Shown: one piece after another, positions 8,423 to 14,314 of the stretch | Numbering within the stretch: the first letter of the stretch is position 1 | Layout: every line of letters begins with the position of its first letter | DNA from: M3007 sp038203695 | GTDB taxonomy: Bacteria; Bacteroidota; Bacteroidia; Chitinophagales; Saprospiraceae | Direction: 5' to 3' | Length of the DNA stretch: 14,355 bases | Assembly: GCA_038203695.1 (NCBI GenBank) | Contig: JBBRDQ010000127.1 | Span: forward strand, 1 to 14,355 | Translations under genes and position numbers: made by a program | The notes under the pieces: model-generated | The model's database searches: none | The model's input: only the letters and a program-made list of their open reading frames with translations | Told to the model about the DNA's origin: nothing

Positions 8423-9028
8423 TTAAGGTAGTTTTGCTTTGATGATGTCACGGCCCCGATCGGATGCAATACCGAGCAGATAATGGACCATGTACTCGTG
8501 GAAAACTTTCTCCCACGAGAATTTTGCGTATGGGAAATGACTTTCGTCAAATAGGGTAAAAACAGTGGCATTGTGTAACCGGGCCACGATCTCCGGGTCG
8601 AAATTGTCGCGGTATAAACCTTCCGCAATACCGCGATGCAGGTTGTTCAGAATGATCTGAAACAGGTGTTTTTGTTGATGCTCTTGGATTTTTTCCCAGG
8701 CCACCCGGTGGTACCGCTGCAATTCAAAGATCATATTGGACTTCATTTGCTGAAAATCCTTGCTGCCTTCCCGGATCACTATAAACACTTCCTCCAGTGC
8801 ATCGGTCGCCGCTTCGTGGTTGTGACAATCGCGCTGCTTGTCTGCATCCAGGTGCCGCTCTATCACTTTTACCACCAAATCGTCTTTGCTTTCGACAAAT
8901 TGGTATAAGGTTTTTTTGGAAATACCCAGTTCCCGCGCTATATCATCCATCGTGAGACTTTTTATGCCGTATCGCATAAAAAGTTCTTCGGTGCGGCTGA
9001 GCCATTTATCCTGCTGTGCTGTAATCAT
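8423..9028 (-). CDS. TetR/AcrR-family transcriptional repressor of the efflux operon
   Basis: This 201-residue regulator has the TetR N-terminal DNA-binding domain: AEELF-like helix 1 (RTEELFMRYGIKSLTMDDIA) and the helix-turn-helix IARELGISKKTLYQFVESKD (about 30-49). The helical C-terminal half would bind a ligand and dimerise; it is not diagnostic. It is the first gene of the efflux operon, so it probably represses its own transcription together with the pump, with relief by a pump substrate. An in-frame ATG at 9052 would add eight residues, but it lies upstream of the -7 element at 9033-9040, so I prefer the ATG at 9028. That choice leaves only four bases between the -7 element and the start codon, implying a leaderless or nearly leaderless mRNA. 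Confidence 0.92.
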   Translation of the reverse strand: MITAQQDKWLSRTEELFMRYGIKSLTMDDIARELGISKKTLYQFVESKDDLVVKVIERHLDADKQRDCHNHEAATDALEEVFIVIREGSKDFQQMKSNMIFELQRYHRVAWEKIQEHQQKHLFQIILNNLHRGIAEGLYRDNFDPEIVARLHNATVFTLFDESHFPYAKFSWEKVFHEYMVHYLLGIASDRGRDIIKAKLP

Positions 9029-9032
9029 GCCG

Positions 9033-9064
9033 CAAAGGTACGTTGGAAACATTTTTTATGCAAA
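9033..9064 (-). promoter_or_regulatory. Bacteroidota-type promoter of the tetR-efflux operon
   Basis: On the minus strand TTTG (9061-9064) is followed by exactly 20 bases and then TACCTTTG (9033-9040). This matches the Bacteroidota primary-sigma consensus TTTG-N19-21-TAnnTTTG. The transcription start should fall within a few bases of the ATG at 9028. No other good promoter was seen within the operon, so all four genes probably depend on it. Confidence 0.8.
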
Positions 9065-9074
9065 TAGTTTCCAA
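9043..9074. promoter_or_regulatory. Probable TetR operator (8-bp inverted repeat, 16-bp spacer)
   Basis: TTGGAAAC (9043-9050) and GTTTCCAA (9067-9074) form a perfect inverted repeat around a 16-bp spacer. The next pair is a mismatch and the one after (9041/9076) pairs again. The repeat brackets the -33 TTTG and most of the promoter spacer, so a dimer or pair of dimers bound here would block RNA polymerase. The position immediately upstream of tetR fits autorepression. Assignment to this TetR is inference. Confidence 0.6.
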
Positions 9075-9333
9075 AGTTTTTTTCGTATCCATATAAAAAA
9101 TTGCTAATCCTGTCTTTTTAAATTATATAAACTTGCCAGACCTGTACTAAACAAATTATGGCCTCGTTTTTGTAAGGTATTACGTGTATCTCTTCATCTT
9201 AAAAAACGCTTAGTTATGATCATTCTCGCTTTTTTACTGTTCGTTCTTTTTGCTTTTGGCAATCGCATGCTGAAAGAAGCTGCCTAAGAGACGCCTGTCT
9301 GCATCTTCGTTTTTGAAAAATAGTTCTTCACCC
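9075..9333 (+). other. Intergenic region between tetR and the plus-strand terminator; possible small transcript
   Basis: No gene of normal size is present in the 372 bp between the tetR start and the T9SS gene. The first part (9075-9135) is A/T-rich and may hold a plus-strand promoter: TTGCTA-N17-TATATA, or TAAACTTG with one mismatch to the -7 element. Neither has good partner spacing for a Bacteroidota promoter. The 23-codon ORF and the terminator at 9334-9377 are the only structured items, and together they suggest a short plus-strand transcript of about 150-250 nt. Confidence 0.3.
9216..9287 (+). CDS. Tiny ORF encoding a 23-residue single-span membrane peptide
   Basis: ATG to TAA gives 23 residues: a hydrophobic run MIILAFLLFVLFAFGN followed by a short tail with basic residues (RMLKEAA). 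This is what a minimal one-span membrane peptide looks like. The codons preceding the ATG are A-rich, as is common at Bacteroidota starts, and a strong terminator follows 46 bp after the stop. It is the only plus-strand candidate in the window not antisense to a larger gene, and it is divergent from the efflux operon. I do not recognise the peptide and no convincing TAnnTTTG promoter was found, so it may instead be part of a small RNA or be chance. Confidence 0.35.
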   Translation: MIILAFLLFVLFAFGNRMLKEAA

Positions 9334-9377
9334 AAAAAGAAGTCCCGTATGTCTGCTGACGTACGGGACTTCTTTTT
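9334..9377. terminator. Bidirectional intrinsic terminator
   Basis: A perfect 16-bp inverted repeat (9334-9349 with 9362-9377, core AAGTCCCGTA) has a 12-nt loop. It ends in five T on the plus strand and five T on the minus strand. It sits 23 bp past the stop of the T9SS gene on the minus strand and 46 bp past the tiny ORF on the plus strand, so it can end transcription from both sides. Confidence 0.88.
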
Positions 9378-9393
9378 ACGCTAAATATTTTGG

Positions 9394-9522
9394 AATACCC
9401 TCAATGCGTCACAAACACCGGCTTCGACACCGGCTTCCCGCCATCTAAGTACGCTGTGACCACATATACCCCGCTGGCCCAGTCGCTGCAATCGATCCCG
9501 TAGATCACATTGCCCGTCACTT
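9394..9522 (-). repeat. Copy 1 of a direct repeat shared with 12049-12177
   Basis: About 129 bp covering the last 39-40 codons and stop of the T9SS gene matches 12049-12177 in the same orientation, with about 12 differences (roughly 90% identity by eye). Homology stops abruptly just past the stop codon and fades upstream of the VTGNV codons. Confidence 0.85.
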
Positions 9523-11071
9523 CTTTCATTTCATACAGCAGTTTGCCGTCGATGCTAAACACCGATACGCGTGCGGACGCGCAGGGCGGTACGTATACTT
9601 TGATCAAACCGGCCGATGCCGGATTCGGAAAGACTTTAAATTCCTCAAAAAGCGATGCACCCGTGTAGTTAGGGTCATTGATCCCCAAAGAATCGCAGCT
9701 GCCATACGGATCATCATACAGGTTAAAATTAGGAAAATAGTTGATCGTCCAGCTGGTCCAGCGCGGCAGTTCCAGCCCGCGTTCGCGAAACCCGCAGGCA
9801 AGGCCCGCTTCGTTGGGGTGATCGATCACGTGCAGATACTTAGTGCCATAGCTCGTCCCCATGTATATTTTCCCGTCGGGAGCGAGGTGCATCTGGAAAA
9901 AGGTAACATAAAAAAATTGAGTTTGAAAACCCGTATAAGTGCCGATCAGCACATAATCAGAAGTATTATCCGACAGATCGAGTTGGTACAGCCCGCCGGT
10001 GTTGCTAAAGTACAGATAACGCGAATCGGGGGAAAAACTCAATCCGCAAGCCGGAGGCAAGTTATATTCGGGATCTGTCGGATAGGGTGATCTTGGTACG
10101 GGAAAGACCCGCCTTAACTTTAGCAGGCCGGTACACCGATTGAAATCATATATCTCCACATCCCCATAATTGGGAATGATCCGGGCATACGTATGACCAT
10201 CGGGCGAAAAATCGGCTTGTCCGTTATTTGCTTCCGAATTATATTCTGATACGGGTATGGTATCATAATAATAGGGTGGCTGCTCCGTATTTATGATAAC
10301 TGTATGGTTAAATGGGGTATAAGGAGGCGGCAAGGTTTGCAGCACTGCAGGCTGTACCCCTTGAGGAGTGATTTGCATGCGCCAGAAAGAGTGATTGGTG
10401 CCACGCGGCACCACTACCCACCAGTCGCGGCCATTGCCGTGCCGCACCGCTGAGTACATACCAGTCAGGGTATCTTCAATCATTATATCCTGTTTGCGTA
10501 CCACACTACCCAAGCTGTCATCGCCGGTCATATCGACCGTAGTGAGGTACAATTGATGGATCAGCGGCCATCCCGAAATAGTTGTATCCTTGAATGTATA
10601 TTGAAAATTATACCACAACTGATTATTAGCGGGATTAGGCAGCGCAATTCCTCCCGATCGAATAAAGGTGAAACTATCTTCATTTTTCTGGCAATAACTA
10701 CTGGGATTAATGGCATTCCCATTGTCCATTACCTGCATCTTGCGATTGAAAATCGTACAGCCAGTACTGTAAAACAACAGGTTCCCATTTTCATCATTGG
10801 CGGTAGCCATTGGTGTATCGGAGAAAATATCAAACTTTTCAATTTTGACTACCCCGTTTTCAAAAGTGAGGTACATACCACCAAATTCATCTGTGTTTTC
10901 ATTGCCCGGAAGACTTGAATAGTATCCCATCACCCAGCGCGCATCGCGTTTGGACTGGCTGACGCCGTGCTGCAAAAAAGCGAACAGCGCGCATGCGATC
11001 AGTGCGTATTTGCCGGTGTGCCTGTTCCATAAGACTACACTGGCTGTCAGGCAGGAGAAAAAACTGGTCAT
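9401..11071 (-). CDS. Secreted beta-propeller-like protein with T9SS type A sorting domain
   Basis: This 556-residue predicted exported protein starts with a signal peptide whose hydrophobic core is YALIACALFAFL (about residues 23-34). The middle has propeller-like repeats such as FSPDGHTYARI and LSFSPDSRYLYFSNT. It then has LAPDGKIYMGTS, VIDHPNEAGLACGF and a late NYFPNFN, a pattern common in Bacteroidota surface or secreted proteins of unknown function. The last 77 residues (from VFPNPAS at 480 to FVTH) are a type A C-terminal sorting domain, with a conserved late segment SGVYVVTAYLDGG. The protein would cross the outer membrane by T9SS and then be released or anchored. No enzyme motif was seen. 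The gene is 28 bp downstream of the Rpn-family gene and may be read through from it. Its final 39 codons recur at 12056-12172. Confidence 0.85.
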   Translation of the reverse strand: MTSFFSCLTASVVLWNRHTGKYALIACALFAFLQHGVSQSKRDARWVMGYYSSLPGNENTDEFGGMYLTFENGVVKIEKFDIFSDTPMATANDENGNLLFYSTGCTIFNRKMQVMDNGNAINPSSYCQKNEDSFTFIRSGGIALPNPANNQLWYNFQYTFKDTTISGWPLIHQLYLTTVDMTGDDSLGSVVRKQDIMIEDTLTGMYSAVRHGNGRDWWVVVPRGTNHSFWRMQITPQGVQPAVLQTLPPPYTPFNHTVIINTEQPPYYYDTIPVSEYNSEANNGQADFSPDGHTYARIIPNYGDVEIYDFNRCTGLLKLRRVFPVPRSPYPTDPEYNLPPACGLSFSPDSRYLYFSNTGGLYQLDLSDNTSDYVLIGTYTGFQTQFFYVTFFQMHLAPDGKIYMGTSYGTKYLHVIDHPNEAGLACGFRERGLELPRWTSWTINYFPNFNLYDDPYGSCDSLGINDPNYTGASLFEEFKVFPNPASAGLIKVYVPPCASARVSVFSIDGKLLYEMKEVTGNVIYGIDCSDWASGVYVVTAYLDGGKPVSKPVFVTH

Positions 11072-11099
11072 AAAAAATTGATTGTCTATGTACTATAAA

Positions 11100-11942
11100 T
11101 TATTTTTCTGGCTTATTTTCAATAATTTGACGGACTTCCGCTATTGATAAATCCAACAAGTTTGATATTTCTTCTGTTGATTTTCCTTTGTTGTAAAGTT
11201 TCAACACTGTGTTTACTTTGCTTTCGTCTTGTCCATCTTGCCTGGCTTTATCCAACCTCGCTCGTTCGTCTTCCTCGCGCATGAAAGCATACTCGTAGGC
11301 ATCCAACTCTTCTTGGGTCCACGTCTGAATATTGGCTTCTTCATAAGCAGATTTTAAACCTTCGTCGTTGATATTTTCAGGAACTACGGCAAGATTTTCA
11401 GCATTTTTGATGAAATACACCCATTTTTCGGGAAGCGTTTTCAATTCACTTAGTACTTTGGTGAACTTTGGCAACTCAATAAAAGTGAATTCCATATCTT
11501 TTATGGTTTGTTCACCCGTCTCAATGTCCCGGACCTGGCTGCGGCTGATATAACTTTTATTTTGGGTATGCACAAAGTCAAGTATTCCTACGAAAATTAC
11601 CGGGCGTAGTTTGCGATAAAAATCTGCCCGTTTTATTTGGTCGGAATAACTTTTAGAGGAATAAAAAAGTACTCGTTGCTCGAAACCGTCAATGTCACCC
11701 ACTTGCATCTCAACGATATAAGTCCGCCCGGCCTGATCGGTAGCCTTCACGTCAATAATTGTCACTTTCCCGCCTTTGAGTTTGGGCAGTTGGTATGGAT
11801 TTAGGATGGTAACTTGCCTAATCCGCTGGTCGCCGTGAAAATCTAACAGGGCGTTCAGGAAGGAAATGAGCGTTTCTTTTCGGTTTTCATTGCTGAAAAT
11901 TTTGCGAAAGGCTATATCATTTTTTACATCGACAAATTGCAT
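11100..11942 (-). CDS. Rpn-family / PD-(D/E)XK nuclease family transposase
   Basis: This 280-residue protein matches the PDDEXK_2/Rpn group (recombination-promoting nuclease, often annotated as putative transposase). The start FVDVKNDIAFRKIFSNENRK, the segment SFLNALLD, and the nuclease core IIDVKATDQAGRTYIVEMQV are diagnostic. Asp64, Glu78 and Gln80 stand at the D...ExQ active-site positions, the Gln replacing the usual Lys as in this family. YSSKSYSDQIKRADFY and PVIFVGILDF follow. The C-terminal 60 residues are charged, ending with LKLYNKGKSTEEISNLLDLS, an HTH-like segment. Length is typical and the reading frame is intact. No terminal inverted repeats or target duplication were found beside it. 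It lies between an intact T9SS gene and a fragment of a paralogue. Family members cut DNA and promote RecA-independent recombination; activity here is inferred. Confidence 0.9.
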   Translation of the reverse strand: MQFVDVKNDIAFRKIFSNENRKETLISFLNALLDFHGDQRIRQVTILNPYQLPKLKGGKVTIIDVKATDQAGRTYIVEMQVGDIDGFEQRVLFYSSKSYSDQIKRADFYRKLRPVIFVGILDFVHTQNKSYISRSQVRDIETGEQTIKDMEFTFIELPKFTKVLSELKTLPEKWVYFIKNAENLAVVPENINDEGLKSAYEEANIQTWTQEELDAYEYAFMREEDERARLDKARQDGQDESKVNTVLKLYNKGKSTEEISNLLDLSIAEVRQIIENKPEK

Positions 11943-12055
11943 CTAAAAAAATTTGCTGTAAAAGTATAAAAAAGCAAGCTGTCACCCATAAAAAGCCATG
12001 CAGTTAAAACGGTCGTAACTGTTAATCGACGCCGCTGTTGGCATCTGCAATACCT

Positions 12056-12205
12056 TCAATGCGTCACAAACACCGGTTTGGATACCGGTTTCCCGCCATC
12101 TAAGTACGCTGTGACCACATACACCCCGCTCGCCCAGTCGCTGCAGTCGATCCCGTAAATCACATTGCCGGTTACTTGCCTCATCTCGGACAGCTGCACA
12201 CCCAT
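12056..12205 (-). pseudogene. Truncated paralogue: C-terminal part of a T9SS sorting domain
   Basis: The minus-strand frame ending at the TGA of 12056-12058 encodes the same last 39 residues as the intact T9SS gene (VTGNVIYGIDCSDWASG to FVTH). All 10 nucleotide differences over these codons are third-position and synonymous. Upstream, weak similarity remains (LSEMRQ versus LLYEMKE), then it is lost by about 12195. The frame is open only up to 12283, with a TAA beyond. The in-frame ATG at 12205 would give 49 residues without a signal peptide, so it could not be exported. I read it as the remnant of a once functional neighbouring paralogue, cut off at or near the palindromic element. Left end is certain; the right end is approximate. 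Confidence 0.8.
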
Positions 12206-12244
12206 TCCGAACCGCCAGGTATCCCCTTGTCTTTTTAAGCCGAT

Positions 12245-12319
12245 GTGTCCTGTTGAACGCAGCGAAGTAGCTGCGTATAGTCTTTATTATCAGGTGTTTC
12301 GCTGCACTCAACAGGACAC
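12245..12319. repeat. Palindromic element (22-bp arms, 31-nt loop)
   Basis: The left arm (12245-12266) and right arm (12298-12319) are inverted copies with two mismatches: GTGTCCTGTTGA plus GCAGCGAA, against TTCGCTGC plus TCAACAGGACAC. The A/T-richer loop may pair a little further. There is no T-tract on either side, so it is not a standard terminator. It resembles REP-like or MITE-like intergenic palindromes. It carries no ORF and has no visible target duplication. Whether it is dispersed in the genome cannot be seen from one copy. Confidence 0.75.
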
Positions 12320-12375
12320 TTGTACTTGGCACTGGTAAAAAAGGAACCTAATATTCATATTCCCGGTAAAATCTA

Positions 12376-13908
12376 CTAAAACGGTATATCCTCCTCATTC
12401 ATCCGCGACCCTCTTGTAATCCCGCTCGCCTGGAACGGCCCGATCAACGGGTCCTGCAACCCTGCGAATGCCGGGTCATCTACATTGCCAAACTTGGCGA
12501 AGGTGTCCACAAACTTCATGCGTACCGTTTCCAGCGAACCGTGCCGGTGTTTGGCAATGATAAATTCCGCAATCCCTTTCAGGCTCTGACCATTCTCGTC
12601 TTCCAGTATCTGGTAGTATTCCGGCCGGTAGATAAAGGCTACCATATCGGCATCCTGCTCGATCGAGCCTGATTCACGCAGGTCGCTAAGTTGCGGGCGT
12701 TTGCTGCCGCCCCGGGTTTCTACCGCCCGGCTCAACTGCGACAGCGCGATCACCGGCACGTTTAATTCTTTAGCCAATGATTTGAGCGCCCGCGAAATAC
12801 TGGCAATTTCCTGCTCGCGGTTACCGCCTTTACTGGTGTCGGTAGCGCCGGTCATCAGTTGCAGGTAGTCGATGATTATCAATTGAATATCATACTGTTG
12901 CTTGAGGCGGCGGCACTTGGCGCGCAACTCGAAAATATTGATCGCCGGCGTATCATCGATAAAGATCGGCACCGAATTGAGCCGCTCTACCGTGCTTTGC
13001 AGCATCTGCCATTCGTAATCTTCGAGTTTGCCGCTGCGCATCTTCGAGCCGGCTATTTCCGATTCCATGGAGATCAGGCGCTGGACCAACTGCGTGCTGG
13101 CCATCTCCAAAGAAAACAGCGCCACGCCTTTGTTAAAATCGCGGGCGGCATTCAGGCAAAACGCCAGCACCAGCGAGGTTTTACCCATACCGGGTCGTGC
13201 CGCTACGATAATTAAGTCGGACGGTTGAAAACCGGACGTCAGGCGATCCAGGTCGGTAAATCCGGTGGGAACGCCGGTCAGTCCGTCGCCTTTTTTCGAG
13301 AGTTCTTCAATTTGTTTGAGCACCTTACTCGACAGCGCGCCCATGCTTTCGTAGGAACGGCTGAGGTTGTTCTGGGTAATGGCAAAAAGCCCTTTTTCTG
13401 CATCGTCGAGCAGCGTGAATACGTCGGTCGTATCCTCGTATGCATCGCGGATGGTGCGCGTACTGACGCTGATGAGTTCGCGCTGGATGTGTTTTTGGGC
13501 AATGATGCGGGCGTGGTACTCGATATTGGCGGCCGACGCGACGCGGTTGCTCAGTTCGACTAGGTAATAACCGCCGCCGATTTTATCGATCTCGCCGGCT
13601 TTGCGGACTTCTTCGGTAACGGTCAGCAAATCAACTGGATTGGAACGCTCGAACAGGCGGATAATCGCCCGGTAAATAATCTGGTGCGCTTCGGTATAAA
13701 AACTCTCCGGTCGCAAAATATCCATCACCATCGGCAGTGCTTCGCGGTCGAGCATGAGTGCTCCGATCACCGCTTCTTCCAGCGGCACGGCCTGGGGCTG
13801 CACTTTGCCGAACACGTAGTTCGACAAGCCCTCGTTGGTTCCGGCGTTGCGTGGTTTGCCGGAGCGCTGCGGTTTATTGTTTGTATTTTCCTGATTTGAC
13901 TCTCCCAT
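12376..13908 (-). CDS. dnaB: Replicative DNA helicase DnaB
   Basis: This 510-residue protein unwinds DNA ahead of the replication fork as a ring hexamer. After a polar, Asn/Lys-rich leader (about 1-35), the N-terminal domain starts with PQAVPLEEAVIGALMLD. The linker and RecA-like domain follow with PTGFTDLDRLTSGFQPSDL, Walker A ARPGMGKT (237-244), and Walker B LIIIDYLQLM (343-352). Then come LNVPVIALSQLSR, the QLSDLRESGSIEQDAD segment, and AKHRHG. The acidic C-terminus ends EEDIPF. I chose the ATG at 13908. An in-frame TTG at 13935 would add nine residues, but it overlaps the putative -7 element TATGTTTG, so it should lie outside the transcript. No intein is present. Upstream lie three DnaA boxes; downstream is the degraded region. 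Confidence 0.96.
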   Translation of the reverse strand: MGESNQENTNNKPQRSGKPRNAGTNEGLSNYVFGKVQPQAVPLEEAVIGALMLDREALPMVMDILRPESFYTEAHQIIYRAIIRLFERSNPVDLLTVTEEVRKAGEIDKIGGGYYLVELSNRVASAANIEYHARIIAQKHIQRELISVSTRTIRDAYEDTTDVFTLLDDAEKGLFAITQNNLSRSYESMGALSSKVLKQIEELSKKGDGLTGVPTGFTDLDRLTSGFQPSDLIIVAARPGMGKTSLVLAFCLNAARDFNKGVALFSLEMASTQLVQRLISMESEIAGSKMRSGKLEDYEWQMLQSTVERLNSVPIFIDDTPAINIFELRAKCRRLKQQYDIQLIIIDYLQLMTGATDTSKGGNREQEIASISRALKSLAKELNVPVIALSQLSRAVETRGGSKRPQLSDLRESGSIEQDADMVAFIYRPEYYQILEDENGQSLKGIAEFIIAKHRHGSLETVRMKFVDTFAKFGNVDDPAFAGLQDPLIGPFQASGITRGSRMNEEDIPF

Positions 13909-13932
13909 AGTTTGGGTGTTGGCTTTGATCGA

Positions 13933-13940
13933 CAAACATA
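13933..13940 (-). promoter_or_regulatory. -7 element TATGTTTG of the dnaB promoter
   Basis: The minus strand reads TATGTTTG, a perfect TAnnTTTG. Transcription would begin near 13927, leaving a leader of about 20 nt before the ATG at 13908. The nearest upstream TTTG is 26 nt away, too far for a standard -33, so the promoter may be weak or need an activator. Confidence 0.5.
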
Positions 13941-14014
13941 GGCTTTTTAGCAGGGCGCTGCACTTTCAAAACATTCCGTGTGGTCGAAAACCTGTTAACA
14001 AACTAACCCTTTTA

Positions 14015-14070
14015 TGTGGATAACATCCGGAATAGGCAGTTTTATCCACAACGGTTTTGAGTTATTCACA
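14015..14070. promoter_or_regulatory. Cluster of three DnaA boxes upstream of dnaB
   Basis: Three perfect matches to TTATnCACA occur in 56 bp: TGTGGATAA at 14015-14023 (minus orientation), TTATCCACA at 14042-14050, and TTATTCACA at 14062-14070. They lie about 75-145 bp upstream of the putative dnaB promoter, in a gene-free stretch with A/T-rich DNA further right (14220-14315). They may be a DnaA-controlled operator for dnaB or part of a replication origin. The box matches are direct; the function is inference. Confidence 0.75.
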
Positions 14071-14238
14071 CTGTGGCACCTGGATTTTGCACAAACCGCT
14101 GCCGCATTAAATGTATGATAGGGAACGTTTTAGCCTTTGGAGCAGCCCACGTTTATGTATCGTCCTTGTTTCGTCCATGTTAAGAAGATGTAAAGTCGGG
14201 CTCCTGTGCAAAAGATTATCGGCTTATTTTTCGCCCTT

Positions 14239-14246
14239 CAAAGTTA
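14239..14246 (-). promoter_or_regulatory. Candidate -7 element (TAACTTTG) in the dnaB upstream region
   Basis: The minus strand reads TAACTTTG, matching TAnnTTTG, but no TTTG lies at the proper distance upstream. If active it would start a long leader crossing the DnaA boxes toward dnaB, or a short transcript over the basic mini-ORF at 14107-14178. Confidence 0.25.
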
Positions 14247-14282
14247 ATGCAAATTGTTTTAAAAATACACTGAACGCCACTT

Positions 14283-14314
14283 TTTTGCTAAAACTTTTTA
14301 TTTAAATAGCAAAA
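14283..14314. repeat. Short inverted repeat in A/T-rich DNA
   Basis: TTTTGCTA (14283-14290) and TAGCAAAA (14307-14314) form a perfect 8-bp inverted repeat around a 16-nt A/T-only loop except for one C. It could be a weak terminator for something beyond the window, a protein site, or part of an easily melted tract next to the DnaA boxes. Confidence 0.35.

Larger units (their letters stand above)
11943..12375. other. Intergenic region between Rpn gene and dnaB with degraded sequence
   Basis: The 433 bp contain no intact gene. From left to right it holds an A/T-rich stretch upstream of the Rpn gene (11943-11990, with TACTTTTA as an imperfect -7 element), about 60 bp of unassigned sequence, the T9SS sorting-domain fragment, the 75-bp palindromic element, and about 55 bp to the dnaB stop. 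No clear dnaB terminator with a T-tract was seen. Confidence 0.6.

Noticed and set aside
8422..8628. Longer outer-membrane channel frame starting at a TTG at 8628
   Set aside because: It would overlap tetR by about 200 bp, uses a TTG, and puts the signal peptide 69 residues into the protein.
9029..9052. Eight-residue N-terminal extension of the TetR protein from an ATG at 9052
   Set aside because: It overlaps the -7 element and operator, so it should not be transcribed; the family's helix 1 starts properly from the ATG at 9028.
11982..12332. A 116-codon minus-strand frame across the degraded region
   Set aside because: It is out of frame with the T9SS remnant and crosses the palindromic element; composition looks non-coding.
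11943..12375. Insertion-sequence ends around the Rpn gene
   Set aside because: No terminal inverted repeats or target-site duplication were found on the two sides, so it is not called as a mobile element.
14107..14178. 23-codon basic ORF on the minus strand upstream of dnaB
   Set aside because: Short, with no ribosome-binding context or domain, next to DnaA boxes; likely chance, so only mentioned in the region note.
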